DNA of 64,000 bases from Anopheles merus. Its lineage: Eukaryota > Arthropoda > Insecta > Diptera > Culicidae. The notes beneath the pieces were generated by a model. That model was not told where the DNA came from. It ran no database searches and saw only the letters and a list, made by a program, of their open reading frames with translations. Shown here piece after piece: positions 28,800 through 39,640 of this stretch. How positions within the stretch are numbered: position 1 is the first letter of the stretch; every line of letters begins with the position of its first letter. The stretch lies in the NCBI RefSeq assembly GCF_017562075.2, contig NC_054081.1:26025909-26089908 (forward strand), written 5' to 3'. A program made the translations under genes and the position numbers.

Positions 28800-29103
28800 T
28801 TGACCCGTTTTTTCTTGATGAAACTACGTCGGTCGTCTTGGGTGTATGTATGACTTATTGGATTCTTTCGAATGACATCCGATGCCACCACTTGCTCGTA
28901 AATTTTTATTTTATTCAAAAACTAGCTTATCTGTGTCTCAAACCTGTGTTGGGATAAGAGGTGGGACTTATCATCATCATCGTCATCATCCTTTTTTTGT
29001 TTACAACAATCCTTGAACTGTTTTCAATAACTTTTTAAACCTTTATTGAATTTGAACGGGTACTCGAATCTTAATCTAGCTTTGTGGCTAGATTAATCTA
29101 GAC
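28800..29103. other. Stretch without recognised features
   Basis: AT-rich DNA with a CATCATCATCGTCATCATCC microsatellite at 28971-28991. Confidence 0.5.
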
Positions 29104-29235
29104 CAGGGATCTCCAAATTGTTCAGTTCAAGGAAAGAAAGCTTTTTTTATTTAACCTTTACCCAGTCATCGCGTGCCGTATTAAAGGCTCTTGATGTACG
29201 CATGCGGCCCGCGAGCCTAAGTTTGGAGACCCCAG
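29104..29235 (+). mobile_element. Short hAT-type MITE
   Basis: Imperfect terminal repeats: left CAGGGATCTCCAAATTG and, read inward from the right, CTGGGGTCTCCAAACTTAGG. The right subterminal region carries GCATGCGGCCCGCGAGCC, as in the hAT at 18661-20309. A clear 8 bp duplication is not visible. Confidence 0.6.
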
Positions 29236-29403
29236 GCTTGTTTTGTGTGCTTTTGTATGATGTGTTTACATCAAGGCCTGTGTAGAAACGAGGTCAAATA
29301 TTAGCCAAAATCGGATTGACCATCTTGGATGTCATTTGACAGCAAAAAGCCATTGAGAATTCATCATTCCCTCAAACATTTACTGTTACTATACGCAAAC
29401 ATA

Positions 29404-29604
29404 GCCGGTCTCATGGTACAGTCGTCAACTCGTACGACTTAACAACATGCCCGTCATGGGTTCAAGCCCCAAATAGACCGTGCCGCCATATGTAGGACTG
29501 ACTATCCTGCTATGGGGGGAAATCAATAAGTCACTGAAAGCCAACCCCACAAGTGTGTTGGCAGGCCTTGACCGGCATCGGTTGTTGAGCCAAAGAAGAA
29601 GAAG
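29404..29604 (+). mobile_element. tRNA-derived SINE (SINE200 type) with intact target duplications
   Basis: The 201 bp element starts GCCGGTCTCATGGTACAGTC and has an A box (TGGTACAGTCGTCAACTCG) and a canonical B box (GGGTTCAAGCC). It ends CCAAAGAAGAAGAAG. The 13 bp direct repeat ATACGCAAACATA flanks it exactly (29391-29403, 29605-29617), as expected for LINE-mediated insertion. It is the cleanest SINE copy in the window and a strong sign of an Anopheles genome. Confidence 0.93.
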
Positions 29605-29945
29605 ATACGCAAACATACTCTTCTTGTAAAATGTATGAATCAATGAACATTTTTCTTACAATAACCAGACCGATTTATCATTTTAATCACAAATAAAATT
29701 TGAATCGAAAAGGGCTCTTAGATGTCAAACTCCCTGTAACGAACTTTTGGCTAATTGTAACGAACGTTTGGCGTTCTACAATACCCTTGTTCGTAGACCT
29801 CGTTCCTACACAGTTCTTGGTTTACGGGATTTATGCTGTCAAACTCCATACAAAAAGCTGACTAGAATCGTGAAGGGCCCCACTCATGGAATGTCAACAG
29901 CCAACACGGTACCGTGGAAAAAGCAGCTAAAGGGAGCAACCCTTA

Positions 29946-30108
29946 GGCCGTAAATACACAGACCGGAATTTTGCGGCAGCGGAATTTTGCTTGCTGAAAA
30001 ATGTATGGATATGACAGTTCCGGAAAGTTACCGTTGACACTTTGTATATGGGTTTGACAGCAGGCGGAATTCCTCGGCACTGAAATTTTGGACCGTGTAT
30101 TTTCGTCC
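29946..30108 (+). mobile_element. PIF/Harbinger-like MITE, 163 bp
   Basis: Termini GGCCGTAAATACACAGACCG and, inward from the right, GGACGAAAATACACGGTCC form an imperfect inverted repeat continuing to about 40 bp. TTA flanks both sides (29943-29945, 30109-30111), matching the 3 bp TWA duplication of PIF/Harbinger transposons. No coding capacity. Confidence 0.7.
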
Positions 30109-30374
30109 TTACCCAAGCCATTCAAAACGCTGAGAACCCAAGTGATTCAAAACGCTGCGAAGTAGTCAGAAAAATAGAAAATGAAGTAGCCTTCTACTTC
30201 CCGTGCTACTTTGGTTGCTTAGAGTCAGAAAAATGTAGAACAAGTTGGTTCCAGGAAAGAGTTCCAAAAAAATTAGTGTTCGCGTGTACACACACATGCG
30301 ACAACTCACTCACGATTACGTTCTGTTCTACGCCCCACCCCCTCACCACTCGCCCCACAGATATTTTTTTAGAT

Positions 30375-30639
30375 CATCACACTTCCATCGACGGCCGTCG
30401 ACAATGTGTGTCGTCGGGTGTGCGTTGTCGATTTGGTCAGAAAAACTTTTAATTAACACCAAATCTCTGACTTGGAGTGTCGGCGTTCCGATTAAACCGT
30501 CGCGAAATTGATCAGCGCACGCCGTTTAAACGACCTTTTGTATTGTGTTGTACGTAACGTGCACGCCAAAATTTTAAGAGTGCGCGGAGAGTGTATATGG
30601 GTTTGTGGGGGTGGAGGAGTGAGATACAGATACAAATTT
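30375..30639 (+). repeat. Left arm of an inverted pair around a gypsy remnant
   Basis: Inverted match to 32642-32881 from CATCACACTTCCATCGACGG to GAGATACAGATACAAATTT. The arms differ by some substitutions and a ~25 bp indel near 30505. Confidence 0.8.
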
Positions 30640-30764
30640 CGCTGCACATTAACACTTACATTCTCACTGCACGGGTTGAAATGCGAACACTCAGTTCTGA
30701 GAGAATATACTCGAGCGCTCGCGTATGAGTGCAAGCAAGCGCGGCATAGAGGATACAGGGAAAA

Positions 30765-32350
30765 AACTATTATTTTGCTCCAAGCTTTCTACTCTGGTTA
30801 TTACAGAATGTTTGTTCAAGTATTTGCCAAGTTCATTAAACCATTGACTGTATTACTTTGTAAAGATAACGAATTCATTTTCACACCCAATAAAGTAAAA
30901 TGTTTTGAAAATGCAAGTCTCTGTAGGCCATGGATCCGATTTTAGTTTACCCTGATTTCCAGAAAACCCTGATTGCTAGCAATTTGCCGTTAGTGCGTTA
31001 TTGTCCTGAGGAACTATAGGAAAAGATCGACCTATTTCCCATGCATCCAGGACATCAAATAAAACGGAAGCTAATTACTGCACAACAGTAAAAAAAAACT
31101 GTTAGCTATAGTATGGGCCGTGAAATATTTTCGACCGTATCTATACGGAAGAAAATTTACTTAATAACGGATCACCATCCTCTGTTATATTCTATGACAA
31201 GTGCGAATCAATAGTTAAAATAGTTTACAAACCTGCAAAAGAGAATATCGTGGTAGATGCTCTATCTCGAATTAAACTCAATGAAATCGACGTGAATAAA
31301 AACGAAATCAATGCTAGCGATACAGTTCACTCGGCAGATACAAGTGACGACCATTATAAAAGAACATCAGAAAGACCAACAAATACGTTTAAAACGCAAA
31401 TGGGTGATGATAACGAATCACATGAATAAGTTTTCCGAACGTATCACAGATTTACAATATGCAGGCCAGATTTGAAAAAAGTCGAAGATTAAGACGAAAT
31501 AATTAAGGAAACTCACCAACGTGCACACCGAGGGATTAAAGAAAATGTGGCGCAAATACTCGAATACTTTTTCCTTCCAAACATTAAAAAAAAGTAAGGA
31601 TCGTAGTCAACAACTGTGCAATTTGTAAACGATGCAAGCACGATCGAAACCCACCTCAGTTAATAAAGAAAACCGTCAGCGCAGAGCAGCCACACGAAAA
31701 AATCCATATCCATATATTTTCTTAATGAAAGGAAAAAAAAGTTGACAATCGTTGATGCATTCTCCAAATTTGTGAACGACTTTTAGAATAATACCTTTAG
31801 AGGAATTATCGTCGACCTTAAGAAAGCGATAACGGAGCATATAAGAATTTTGGTAGACCCGAAAACATAGTTTGCGATCAGAAACCAGCGTTTATCTCTA
31901 TTGAATTTATTGGGTTCCTGCAAGATTTAAACATTGAGGTACATCATGCCAATTGTAGTAATTCTAACGAAATTGTGGAAATATTCCATTCCATTTTAAT
32001 AGACCTATAACAGAATCATCAACACTCCTTACAGTGAATTCGATTTCAATGACAAAATTAATATCTTGGTTGATATTTATAACAATACTATTAACTCTGC
32101 CTCAGGAACAAAACCAAGACAAATTGTGTTGAATGTTGAAGGTATTACGAACACAGAAGAAATGTATCAACGATTCAAAGAACTACAATGAAATGTAAAA
32201 GTTAACTTAAAAAAGCAAAACAAGAAAATTCCAAGAGAAAATATAAATTGAACAAAACCCCCAGAGTAAACTGAAGGTCAAGACGTTTATGTTAAGGTTA
32301 AGGAAAGAATAACTAAAGATAAGGAATCATACAAATCGTCGAAAGAAAGT
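30765..32350 (+). pseudogene. Ty3/gypsy pol remnant (RT end, RNase H, integrase)
   Basis: The order is SGYYRMFVQVFAKFIKPLT (RT-RNase H junction), LLAIVWAVKYFRPYLYGRKF (RNase H), YKPAKENIVVDALSRIKL and an integrase HHCC finger (THQRAHRGIKENVAQIL, then CAICKRCKHD). Core traces follow (IVDAFSKFVNDF; VCDQKPAFISIEF). Frame breaks are frequent. The same blocks occur in the errantivirus-like element at 52.6-58.6 kb (VVADALSRIQL), so it is a related but older copy. It is enclosed by the inverted arms at 30375-30639 and 32642-32881. Confidence 0.75.
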
Positions 32351-32395
32351 AAGAAGTAAAATATATAAATATAGGTTGTTGTCTAAATATGTATA

Positions 32396-32612
<217 letters not shown>

Positions 32613-32641
32613 AATATAGGTATGTGTGTGTGTAAATATTT

Positions 32642-32881
32642 GAAATTTGTCTCTGTATCTCACTCCTCCACCCCCACAAACCCATATACAATCACCGCGC
32701 ACTCTTAAAATTTTGGCGCGCACGTTACGTACAACACAATACAAAAGGTCGTTTCAACCGCCGATCGGAACGCCGACACTCCAAGTCAGAGATTTGGTGT
32801 TAATTAAAAGTTTTTCTCACCAAATCGACAACACACACGCGACGACACACATTGTCGACGGCCGTCGATGGAAGTGTGATG
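32642..32881 (-). repeat. Right arm of the inverted pair
   Basis: Reverse complement of 30375-30639, ending GAAGTGTGATG. Directly beyond it the tandem dimer starts (CCCGACAGACAAAG). Confidence 0.8.
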
Positions 32882-32882
32882 A

Positions 32883-33536
32883 CCCGACAGACAAAGAGAA
32901 TGAAATTTTCTGGCGAGGGGTAGGTAGAAACACGCGGTGGAGGCCCGGCCCAAGATCGGATCCGAAGTCCGTTGTTTTGGGCTCGAAATTAAAAATGGCA
33001 GATGGAGCGCTACCACGGAGAGAATGCGCTCTCTTGCTTGCCTTTAAAATACACGAGGGGCTCTCGCTGTAAACAACGCTCGCTTGCGCTGTTTCATCAT
33101 ACCCCTTCCTTCCCGTTTCTTTCGGCTTGCGCTGCGCTAAACTGGTACCCCCTCCCACTTGATTCCAGTGAATTGCGCTGCGCTGGACTGACACCCCCTC
33201 CCGCTCGTTTCTTTCGTAGCGCGCTGTCCCGACAGACAAAGAGAACGAAATTTTCTGGCGAGGGGTAGGTAGAAACACGCGGTGGGGGCCCAGCCCAAGA
33301 TCGGATCCGAAGTCCGTTGTTTTGGGCTTGAAATTAAAAATGGCGGATGGAGCGCTACCACGGAGAGAATGCGCTCTCTTGCTTGCCTTTAAAATACACG
33401 AGGCGCTCTCGCTGTGAGCGCCTTCCCGTTTCTTTCGGCTTGCGCTGCGCTGAGCTGGTACCCCCTCCCACTTGATTCCAGCGAATTGCGCTGCGCTGGA
33501 CTGACACCCCCTCCCGCTCGTTTCTTTCGTAGCACG
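32883..33536 (+). repeat. Tandem dimer, units of ~345 and ~310 bp
   Basis: Unit 1 (32883-33227) and unit 2 (33228-about 33536) both start CCCGACAGACAAAGAGAA and share GATCGGATCCGAAGTCCGTT and AAAATGGC(A/G)GATGGAGCGCT. Unit 2 lacks about 35 bp after CTCTCGCTGT. Each unit has an internal duplication of TTGCGCTGCGCT followed by CCCCCTCCC. No coding frame is shared meaningfully. Confidence 0.8.
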
Positions 33537-34204
33537 CTGCGCTTCCCTTCATTCGGACTTGGTGCACCCGAATCAAAAGAAAAATTTGAACACATTAAAC
33601 TTGGTTTATATTTTATCACTTTTATTGCAAATAAAGGGGCATTTTCGCACATATCTTCACACAATCTTGCCACAAAGTCACACACATTATTTATATTAAA
33701 TAAAATCGTCTTATTTAAAATAGCCGTCTAACTGCGTGGATCCCGTTGTTGATGTTGAATACAGCAAAAAATTGAAATGAAGCAGCGCAAATCACACATT
33801 TAAGATAAATGATAAAAGATAAGCGCAGCTTCATTTCAATGTGCACAACACTTCAACACTTAGCGAATCTTCGATCGCCCGGGACTTAGGCTAACACGCG
33901 CGCGGCCTTTCACGGCGAACGCATGAGCTGAACTGACGATTTCGTGTGGTGGCAAGAAAGGGAGCGCACAGAGGAACACTCGCTGCACTAGTGCGAGCGA
34001 GACACCGATAGCCGCATGCCGCTGCGAGAAAACCAAACAGAGCGCGCAGGCTGAAAGTGAACGCACACATTCACACATGTGTAATTGTGTGAGTGCAAAA
34101 ACTGTGTAGAAACCAAAACCTCCGCGTAATTCCGCGTATTTCCAACCGTCTCCCCATGCTTCTACATGCCCCTCGCCTGAAAGTCGCACACTTTTTCATT
34201 CTCA
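33537..34204. other. Unassigned stretch with a hairpin
   Basis: No supported ORF. ATTGAAATGAAGC near 33772 pairs with GCTTCATTTCAAT near 33827-33839, giving a ~70 bp inverted-repeat structure of unknown origin. Confidence 0.5.
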
Positions 34205-34355
34205 TTGCTAGTAGGGCGGTATTTGTATTGGTGTTAATAAAGCGCGCGTGTAAAACAGAATGAGAACTCTCATCGCAGCGCGTTTCTCCTTGCTTCCTCA
34301 AGCTTCCTCATACCCCTCGGCCTGAATCACTCAAAATTTCAGCTCTCATTGTTTG
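34205..34355 (-). repeat. Dispersed repeat, copy 2
   Basis: Inverted match to 22587-22720, for example TTGCTTCCTCAAGCTTCCTC and TCTCATTGTTTGCGTG. The context gives no clue to its class. Confidence 0.6.
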
Positions 34356-35285
34356 CGTGGTGTATTTCGCTAGCGTCACTCAAATCACTCAAAAAATACA
34401 CTCATTTTGCCGGACGGGTCGTCTATTTTTCTCACTCTGAGAAACTGATAAAGCCACTCAAGCTTTATTTGAAGCTTAAAATAGAAAATAAGTTGTTATC
34501 ACATGTTTTTTTATCTTTTTCATTTATAAACATTGAATACATTTTCCAAAGCGATTACCGATAAACGAATAGCACAATTACTCATATTTAAGAAAGCCGA
34601 TCGCTGCATCGTCCAAAGATTCTCAAAGATTCTCAAACCAATTTTGTGCCGATTTGACAAACGTTGTAAAACATACATAATAGCCTTCAAAGATACAACC
34701 TACATCAGGCACGATTTTAAATACGAAAGGCAAAAGAAAGGTTTTTAAAAACATTATTGTACTAAGATGGAGTTAACCGATGTTTTTTCAAGGTCCCGTG
34801 TACTATCCGCCTTTAAGGACCGTAATGTACTATCGTACCAAGTATGACGAGAGAAGGGTTTAAAACGAGGACAACATAAAGGGAGAGCTGCCTAAATAAT
34901 GTCACTAAATTGCTCTACCACTACCAAAATAAATATTAACGGTCAATCCGATGGCACATTATTATTTTACAACAATCCCGATAGAAGACGCTATCGAAGT
35001 GGAGTCGTGTGGACAACAGCTCATAACGAACGGGCCAAGTCGTCCCGATTGCACAAAAATTTCCGATTGCGGCAAAGGTAACGATCGTGAGCCATTCTTT
35101 CACGTATCCCCGAGCAAGCGACTGAATTTTTAGTCTCAAATAATAAATTAATGTTGCTTAAAAACCGCTTGTATCACAAATTTCGGGCGAAAGAATCCTG
35201 TTGATAACGTCTCAACACTTATATTATTACAATTATGAGGTAAAGGAACATTTTTATACGAATCCAAAAGCTGGGTGATAGTGAT
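34356..35285. other. Stretch without recognised features
   Basis: AT-rich with short ORFs lacking family motifs. Possibly further decayed LINE sequence, as the endonuclease relic starts just downstream. Confidence 0.4.
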
Positions 35286-35289
35286 CTAA

Positions 35290-35850
35290 TTTAAGAATAG
35301 GGTAAGGGCTTCAGGAAACTGGTGAACATAAATATACCACTAGCTTGTTTACAAAAGCTAAATCTAATTGCCCTCGCAAAAAAAATTACAACTTCTGAAC
35401 GACAGAACGATAGACGATAAGACCACGATAGTTCGGGTTGATTGAAATTATCGAGTAAAACTATCAAATCCATATCTTTCATTCGAAATTATACGAATGT
35501 AATTGTATAGAACAATGAATCTAACGTGCCAGTATTCAAGCTGAGGTTGGGGAGTAAATACACACCAGCAACAAATAGTGATTAATGGATAAGTTTAATT
35601 TGAATCCATAGAAGTTCTAACAAGCATAAGGATACTTTGATGTGCAACGACTAAAGTCTAGCGGTACATGCCATGAGTACACCATCACTGCGAGATAGGG
35701 TACTGTTAGTGTTTTAACGATCACAACGATAAACGATATACTTTCCGTCACAGAATAGAGTTGAAGGAATCGGATCGTCCAGCCACATCTCATAAAGTTT
35801 TATGACATCATAAGGCTGGAAATACACAATCTGAGCTCATCTAAGTTTTA
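35290..35850 (-). pseudogene. LINE endonuclease relic, CR1/Jockey type
   Basis: The minus strand reads DGKYIVYRCDR near 35730, then SRSDGVLMACTARL, and in another frame VLLDNFNQPELSWSYR near 35420-35470. These parallel the GDEYRVYRCDR, GGVVLIACN and IGDFNQSTLSW blocks of the LINE at 17103-21681. Stops and frame changes separate them. No RT part was found next to it. Confidence 0.65.
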
Positions 35851-35859
35851 TCATTTGGT

Positions 35860-36576
35860 TTAAGTTATTCTTAGAGCGTTAAAGTTTTTAAGTTATTTTG
35901 TGACGTTGTATTTTTTTTTTCATTTGCTACCAGTAAAAGCACTGATTAATGTACAAATTTCTGAATTGTATTTAAAATTAAAATATAGATAAAACTGCCT
36001 AACATGTCCATGTTGCTCAGCTTTCCCAACATCAAGTGATACACGTTCCAGACAAAACCAAAACAACTCGTGCCGCATCTGACGTGTGTTTTCGAAAACG
36101 ACATTTGTTAAATTGAAATGGACATTGAACAAAAAACGGCTTGACTTGTTTGTACGTGGTAGACAATCGTGTTTTTCAAATAGAGGATTGTTAGTAGACT
36201 TTGGACAGTTGTTAATTGGAATGGAAAACCCTGTAACAGCACAGAGTATGGCTTCTCTCTCAATCACAGAGATAACGGTACAGCACCAGAAACACCATAA
36301 AGCCAGAAAAGAACAGAGATTTTGATGAAGTGAGAAGCTCATCGCCAAAATTTAAAGAGATAATCCTACGCTAGTGGTAACCGCAATGCATTCATTGCTT
36401 CTCTTCTTCCATATTCATCTTGTTGCGTTATTTGGAATGGATTGTGGTCATCAATGAATGGCTATGTGTTGGGTGCTAAGCTGCTTTATTGCGCGTGCAT
36501 CTTCAATGAACGCACTTGAATTTTAACATGAGGACTATTTTTTTAGACTAAATAGTTGAGGCGCTCGAAAAGATTA
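35860..36576. other. Stretch without recognised features
   Basis: A 142-codon minus-strand ORF (36348-35920) and a 79-codon plus-strand ORF overlap but show no domain I recognise. They are rated chance ORFs. Confidence 0.4.
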
Positions 36577-36726
36577 CCCGCACAACAAAATCGAGCAGTT
36601 TTTGAGCTCGCTTTTTAGCTCGCTTTTCCCCGAAACCGATCGAGAAAGCGAGCAGAAATGTCTGAAGAACCGATCGAAGCTCTTGATCGATTGAAGCGTT
36701 TACGGTCGTTCGAGAGAGCGCGCTGT

Positions 36727-37078
36727 CCCGCACAACAAAATCGAGCAGTTTTTGAGCTCGCTTTCTAGCTCGCTTTCCGCCGAAACCGATCGAGAAAGCG
36801 AGCAGAAACATCCGAAGAACCGATCGAAGCTCTTGATCTATTGAAGCGTTTACGGTCGTTCGAGAGAGCACGCTGTATGTGTTTGTCTCTTTCTGACAAA
36901 AAAAGCTCCGGTACGCGACCATGTTGGTTCAAAAATGATTATGGTCGCAAAATAGTTCACACCCACGTTTTCTTTCTCCCCTCCTTCCCCTCTTCACCAT
37001 CCTTTTACCTTTTATTGGTTCTTGCTCTCTAGCTACATTGAGCGAGACGCTGAGTTTTCGATCGCTTTGCGCAGCGGG
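36727..37078 (+). mobile_element. MITE copy B inside copy A
   Basis: Full length, 352 bp. Flanked by GT on both sides (36725-36726, 37079-37080) and lying inside GCGCGCTGTATGTGTATG of another copy, which is uninterrupted elsewhere (for example 38598-38615). Confidence 0.9.
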
Positions 37079-37703
37079 GTATGTGTATGTCTCTTTTTGA
37101 CAAAAAAGCTCCGGTACGTGACCGTGACGGCGCAAAAATGATAATGGCCGAAAAATGTTTCACACCCACGTTTTCTTTCTCCCCTCTTTTCCCTTTCACC
37201 TCGCTTTATCCCCGCTGCGCAAAGCGATCGAAAACTTGTCAGCTATTGCTCCATGTAGCTAGAGAGCAAAAACCAATAACGATAAAGCGAGGTGAAAGGG
37301 AAAAGAGAGAAGAAAGAGAACGTGGGTGTGAACAATTTTCGGCCATTATCATTTTTGCGCCAACACGGTCGCGTACCGGAGCTTTTTAGTCAAAAGAGAT
37401 AACCCGCACAACAAAATCTAGCAGTTTTTGAGCTCGCTTTCTAGCTCGCTTTCCGCCGAAACCGATCGAGAAAGCGAGCAGAAACGTCGGAAGAACCGAT
37501 CGAAGCTCTTGATCGATTGAAGCGTTTACGGTATTTCGAGAGAGCGCGCTGTATGTGTTTGTCTCTTTTTGACAAAAAAGCTCCGGTACACGACCGTGAT
37601 GGCGCAAAAATGATAATGGCCGAGAAATGTTTCACACCCACGTTTTCTTTCTCCCCTCTTTTCCCTTTCACCTCGCTTTATCGTTATTGGTTTTTGCTCT
37701 CTA

Positions 37704-38053
37704 CCCGCACAACAAAATCGAGCAGTTTTTGAGCTCGCTTTTTAGCTCGCTTTCCCCGAAACCGATCGAGAAAGCGAGCAGAAATGTCTGAAGAACCGAT
37801 CGAAGCTCTTGATCGATTGAAGCGTTTACGGTCGTTCGAGAGAGCGCGCTGTATGTGTATGTCTCTTTTTGACAAAAAAGCTCCGGTACGTGACCGTGAC
37901 GGCGCAAAAATGATAATGGCCGAAAAATGTGTCACATCCACGTTTTCTTTCTCACCTCTTTTCCCTTTCACCACGCTTTATCGTTATTGATTCTTGCTTT
38001 CTAGCCACATTGAGTGAGTGGCTGACAAGTTTTCGATCGCTTTGCGCAGCGGG
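37704..38053 (+). mobile_element. MITE copy E inside copy D
   Basis: Full length, 350 bp, with TA flanks (37702-37703, 38054-38055). The host copy reads GCTCTC|TA|GCTACATTGAGCG without it. Confidence 0.9.
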
Positions 38054-38107
38054 TAGCTACATTGAGCGAGTGCCTGACAAGTTTTCGATCGCTTTGCGCA
38101 GCGGGAA

Positions 38108-38611
38108 ACACATACAGCGCGCTCTCTCGAAATACCGTAAACGCTTCAACCGATCAAGAGCTTCGATCGGTTCTTCGGACATTTCTGCTCGCTTTCTCGA
38201 TCGGTTTCGACGGAAAGCGAGCTAGAAAGCGAGCTCAAAAACTGCTCGATTTTGTTGTGCGGGAAACGCAAAAATCCCATTATACTCCCGCTGCGCAAAG
38301 CGATCGAAAACTTGTCAGGCACTCGCTCAATGTAGCTAGAGAGCAAAAACCAATAACGATCGTTATTGGTTTTTGCTCTCTAGCTACATTGAGCGAGTGC
38401 CTGACAAGTTTTCGATCGCTTTGCGCAGCGGGAGTATAATGGGATTTTTGCGTTTCCCGCACAACAAAATCGAGCAGTTTTTGAGCTCGCTTTCTAGCTC
38501 GCTTTCCGTCGAAACCGATCGAGAAAGCGAGCAGAAATGTCCGAAGAACCGATCGAAGCTCTTGATCGGTTGAAGCGTTTACGGTATTTCGAGAGAGCGC
38601 GCTGTATGTGT
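38108..38611. repeat. Perfect 504 bp palindrome
   Basis: Arms 38108-38359 and 38360-38611 are exact reverse complements around AACGA|TCGTT, judged by eye and by mirrored identical ORFs (38346-38146 minus and 38573-38373 plus). From the centre outwards each arm holds a 73 bp MITE right end, 23 bp of other DNA (AGTATAATGGGATTTTTGCG followed by TTT) and about 156 bp of a MITE left end. Confidence 0.9.
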
Positions 38612-38806
38612 ATGTCTCTTTTTGACAAAAAAGCTCCGGTACGCGACCGTGTTGGCGCAAAAATGATAATGGCCGAAAAATAGTTCACACCCACGTTCTC
38701 TTTCTTCTCTCTTTTCCCTTTCACCTCGCTTTATCGTTATTGGTTTTTGCTCTCTAGCTACATTGAGCGAGTGGCTGACAAGTTTTCGATCGCTTTGCGC
38801 AGCGGG
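38456..38806 (+). mobile_element. MITE copy G, full length
   Basis: 351 bp, uninterrupted; its first 156 bp form the outer part of the palindrome's right arm. Followed directly by an internal MITE fragment (38807-38831). Confidence 0.88.
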
Positions 38807-39459
38807 AGAGCGCGCTGTATGTGTTTATCTCCCCGCACAACAAAATCTAGCAGTTTTTGAGCTCGCTTTCTAGCTCGCTTTCCGCCGAAACCGATCGAGA
38901 AAGCGAGCAGAAACGTCGGAAGAACCGATCGAAGCTCTTGATCGATTGAAGCGTTTACGTACGTGACCGTGACGGCGCAAAAATGATAATGGCCGAAAAA
39001 TAGTTCACACCCACGTTCTCTTTCTCCCCTCCTTCCCCTCTTCTACATCTTTTCAGCTCGCTTTATCATTATTGGTTCCTGCTCTGTAGCTACATTGAGC
39101 AAGAGGTTGAGAAGTTTTCTATCGCTTTGCGCAGCGGGAAGACCCGCTGCGCAAAGCGATCGAAAACTTGTCAGGCACTCGCTCAATGTAGCTAGAGAGC
39201 AAAAACCAATAACGATAAAGCGAGGTGAAAGGGAAAAGAGGGGAGAAAGAAAACGTGGGTGTGAAACATTTCTCGGCCATTATCATTTTTGCGCCATCAC
39301 GGTCGTGTACCGGAGCTTTTTTGTCAAAAAGAGACAAACACATACAGCGCGCTCTCTCGAAATACCGTAAACGCTTCAATCGATCAAGAGCTTCGATCGG
39401 TTCTTCCGACGTTTCTGCTCGCTTTCTCGATCGGTTTCGGCGGAAAGCGAGCTAGAAAG

Positions 39460-39640
39460 CGCCCGCTGCGCAAATTCGAGCAGTTTCCAGCGCAGAAAAT
39501 GCACCAAAATCTGCGCTGGCCAGCGCAGATTTTGGCTCGTCTGACGCGCTGTTCTTCAGCGATTCCAGCGCTGGCTCGCGCAGTTCGGGCAGTTCGGGCA
39601 GTTCGGGCGGCGGCGGAGCAAAAAAAAAAAAAAAACGGTC
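39460..39640. repeat. MITE-end fragment plus palindromic GC-rich segment
   Basis: Starts with a MITE-like CCCGCTGCGCAAA, then TTCGAGCAGTTTCCAGCGCA. Contains a perfect 32 bp palindrome (39504-39535, half-site CCAAAATCTGCGCTGG) and three tandem GCAGTTCGG units (39580-39607), followed by a poly-A run. No gene. Confidence 0.6.

Larger units (their letters stand above)
36577..39459. mobile_element. Nest of a ~351 bp MITE (CCCGC...GCGGG) inserted in itself
   Basis: At least eight copies or parts lie here. Left ends read CCCGCACAACAAAATCGAGC and right ends CGATCGCTTTGCGCAGCGGG. Complete units are 36727-37078, 37403-37703 joined to 38056-38105, 37704-38053 and 38456-38806, each 350-352 bp. A shortened one is 38832-39138, and reversed ones are 37211-38263 (interrupted) and 39143-39459 (truncated). 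Insertions of one copy into another show 2 bp duplications: GT around 36727-37078, TA around 37704-38053, AA around the 37403-38105 copy. No transposase is encoded. I do not recognise the family. Confidence 0.88.

Noticed and set aside
28971..28995. CATCATCATCGTCATCATCC as a LINE tail
   Set aside because: No element could be followed up to it; rated a plain microsatellite.
35920..36348. 142-codon minus ORF, considered as a host exon
   Set aside because: No recognisable domain, Phe/Cys-rich, overlaps an ORF on the other strand; no splice context that I could defend.
38062..38439. Mirrored 125-codon ORFs in the palindrome as genes
   Set aside because: They are translations of MITE ends on both arms.
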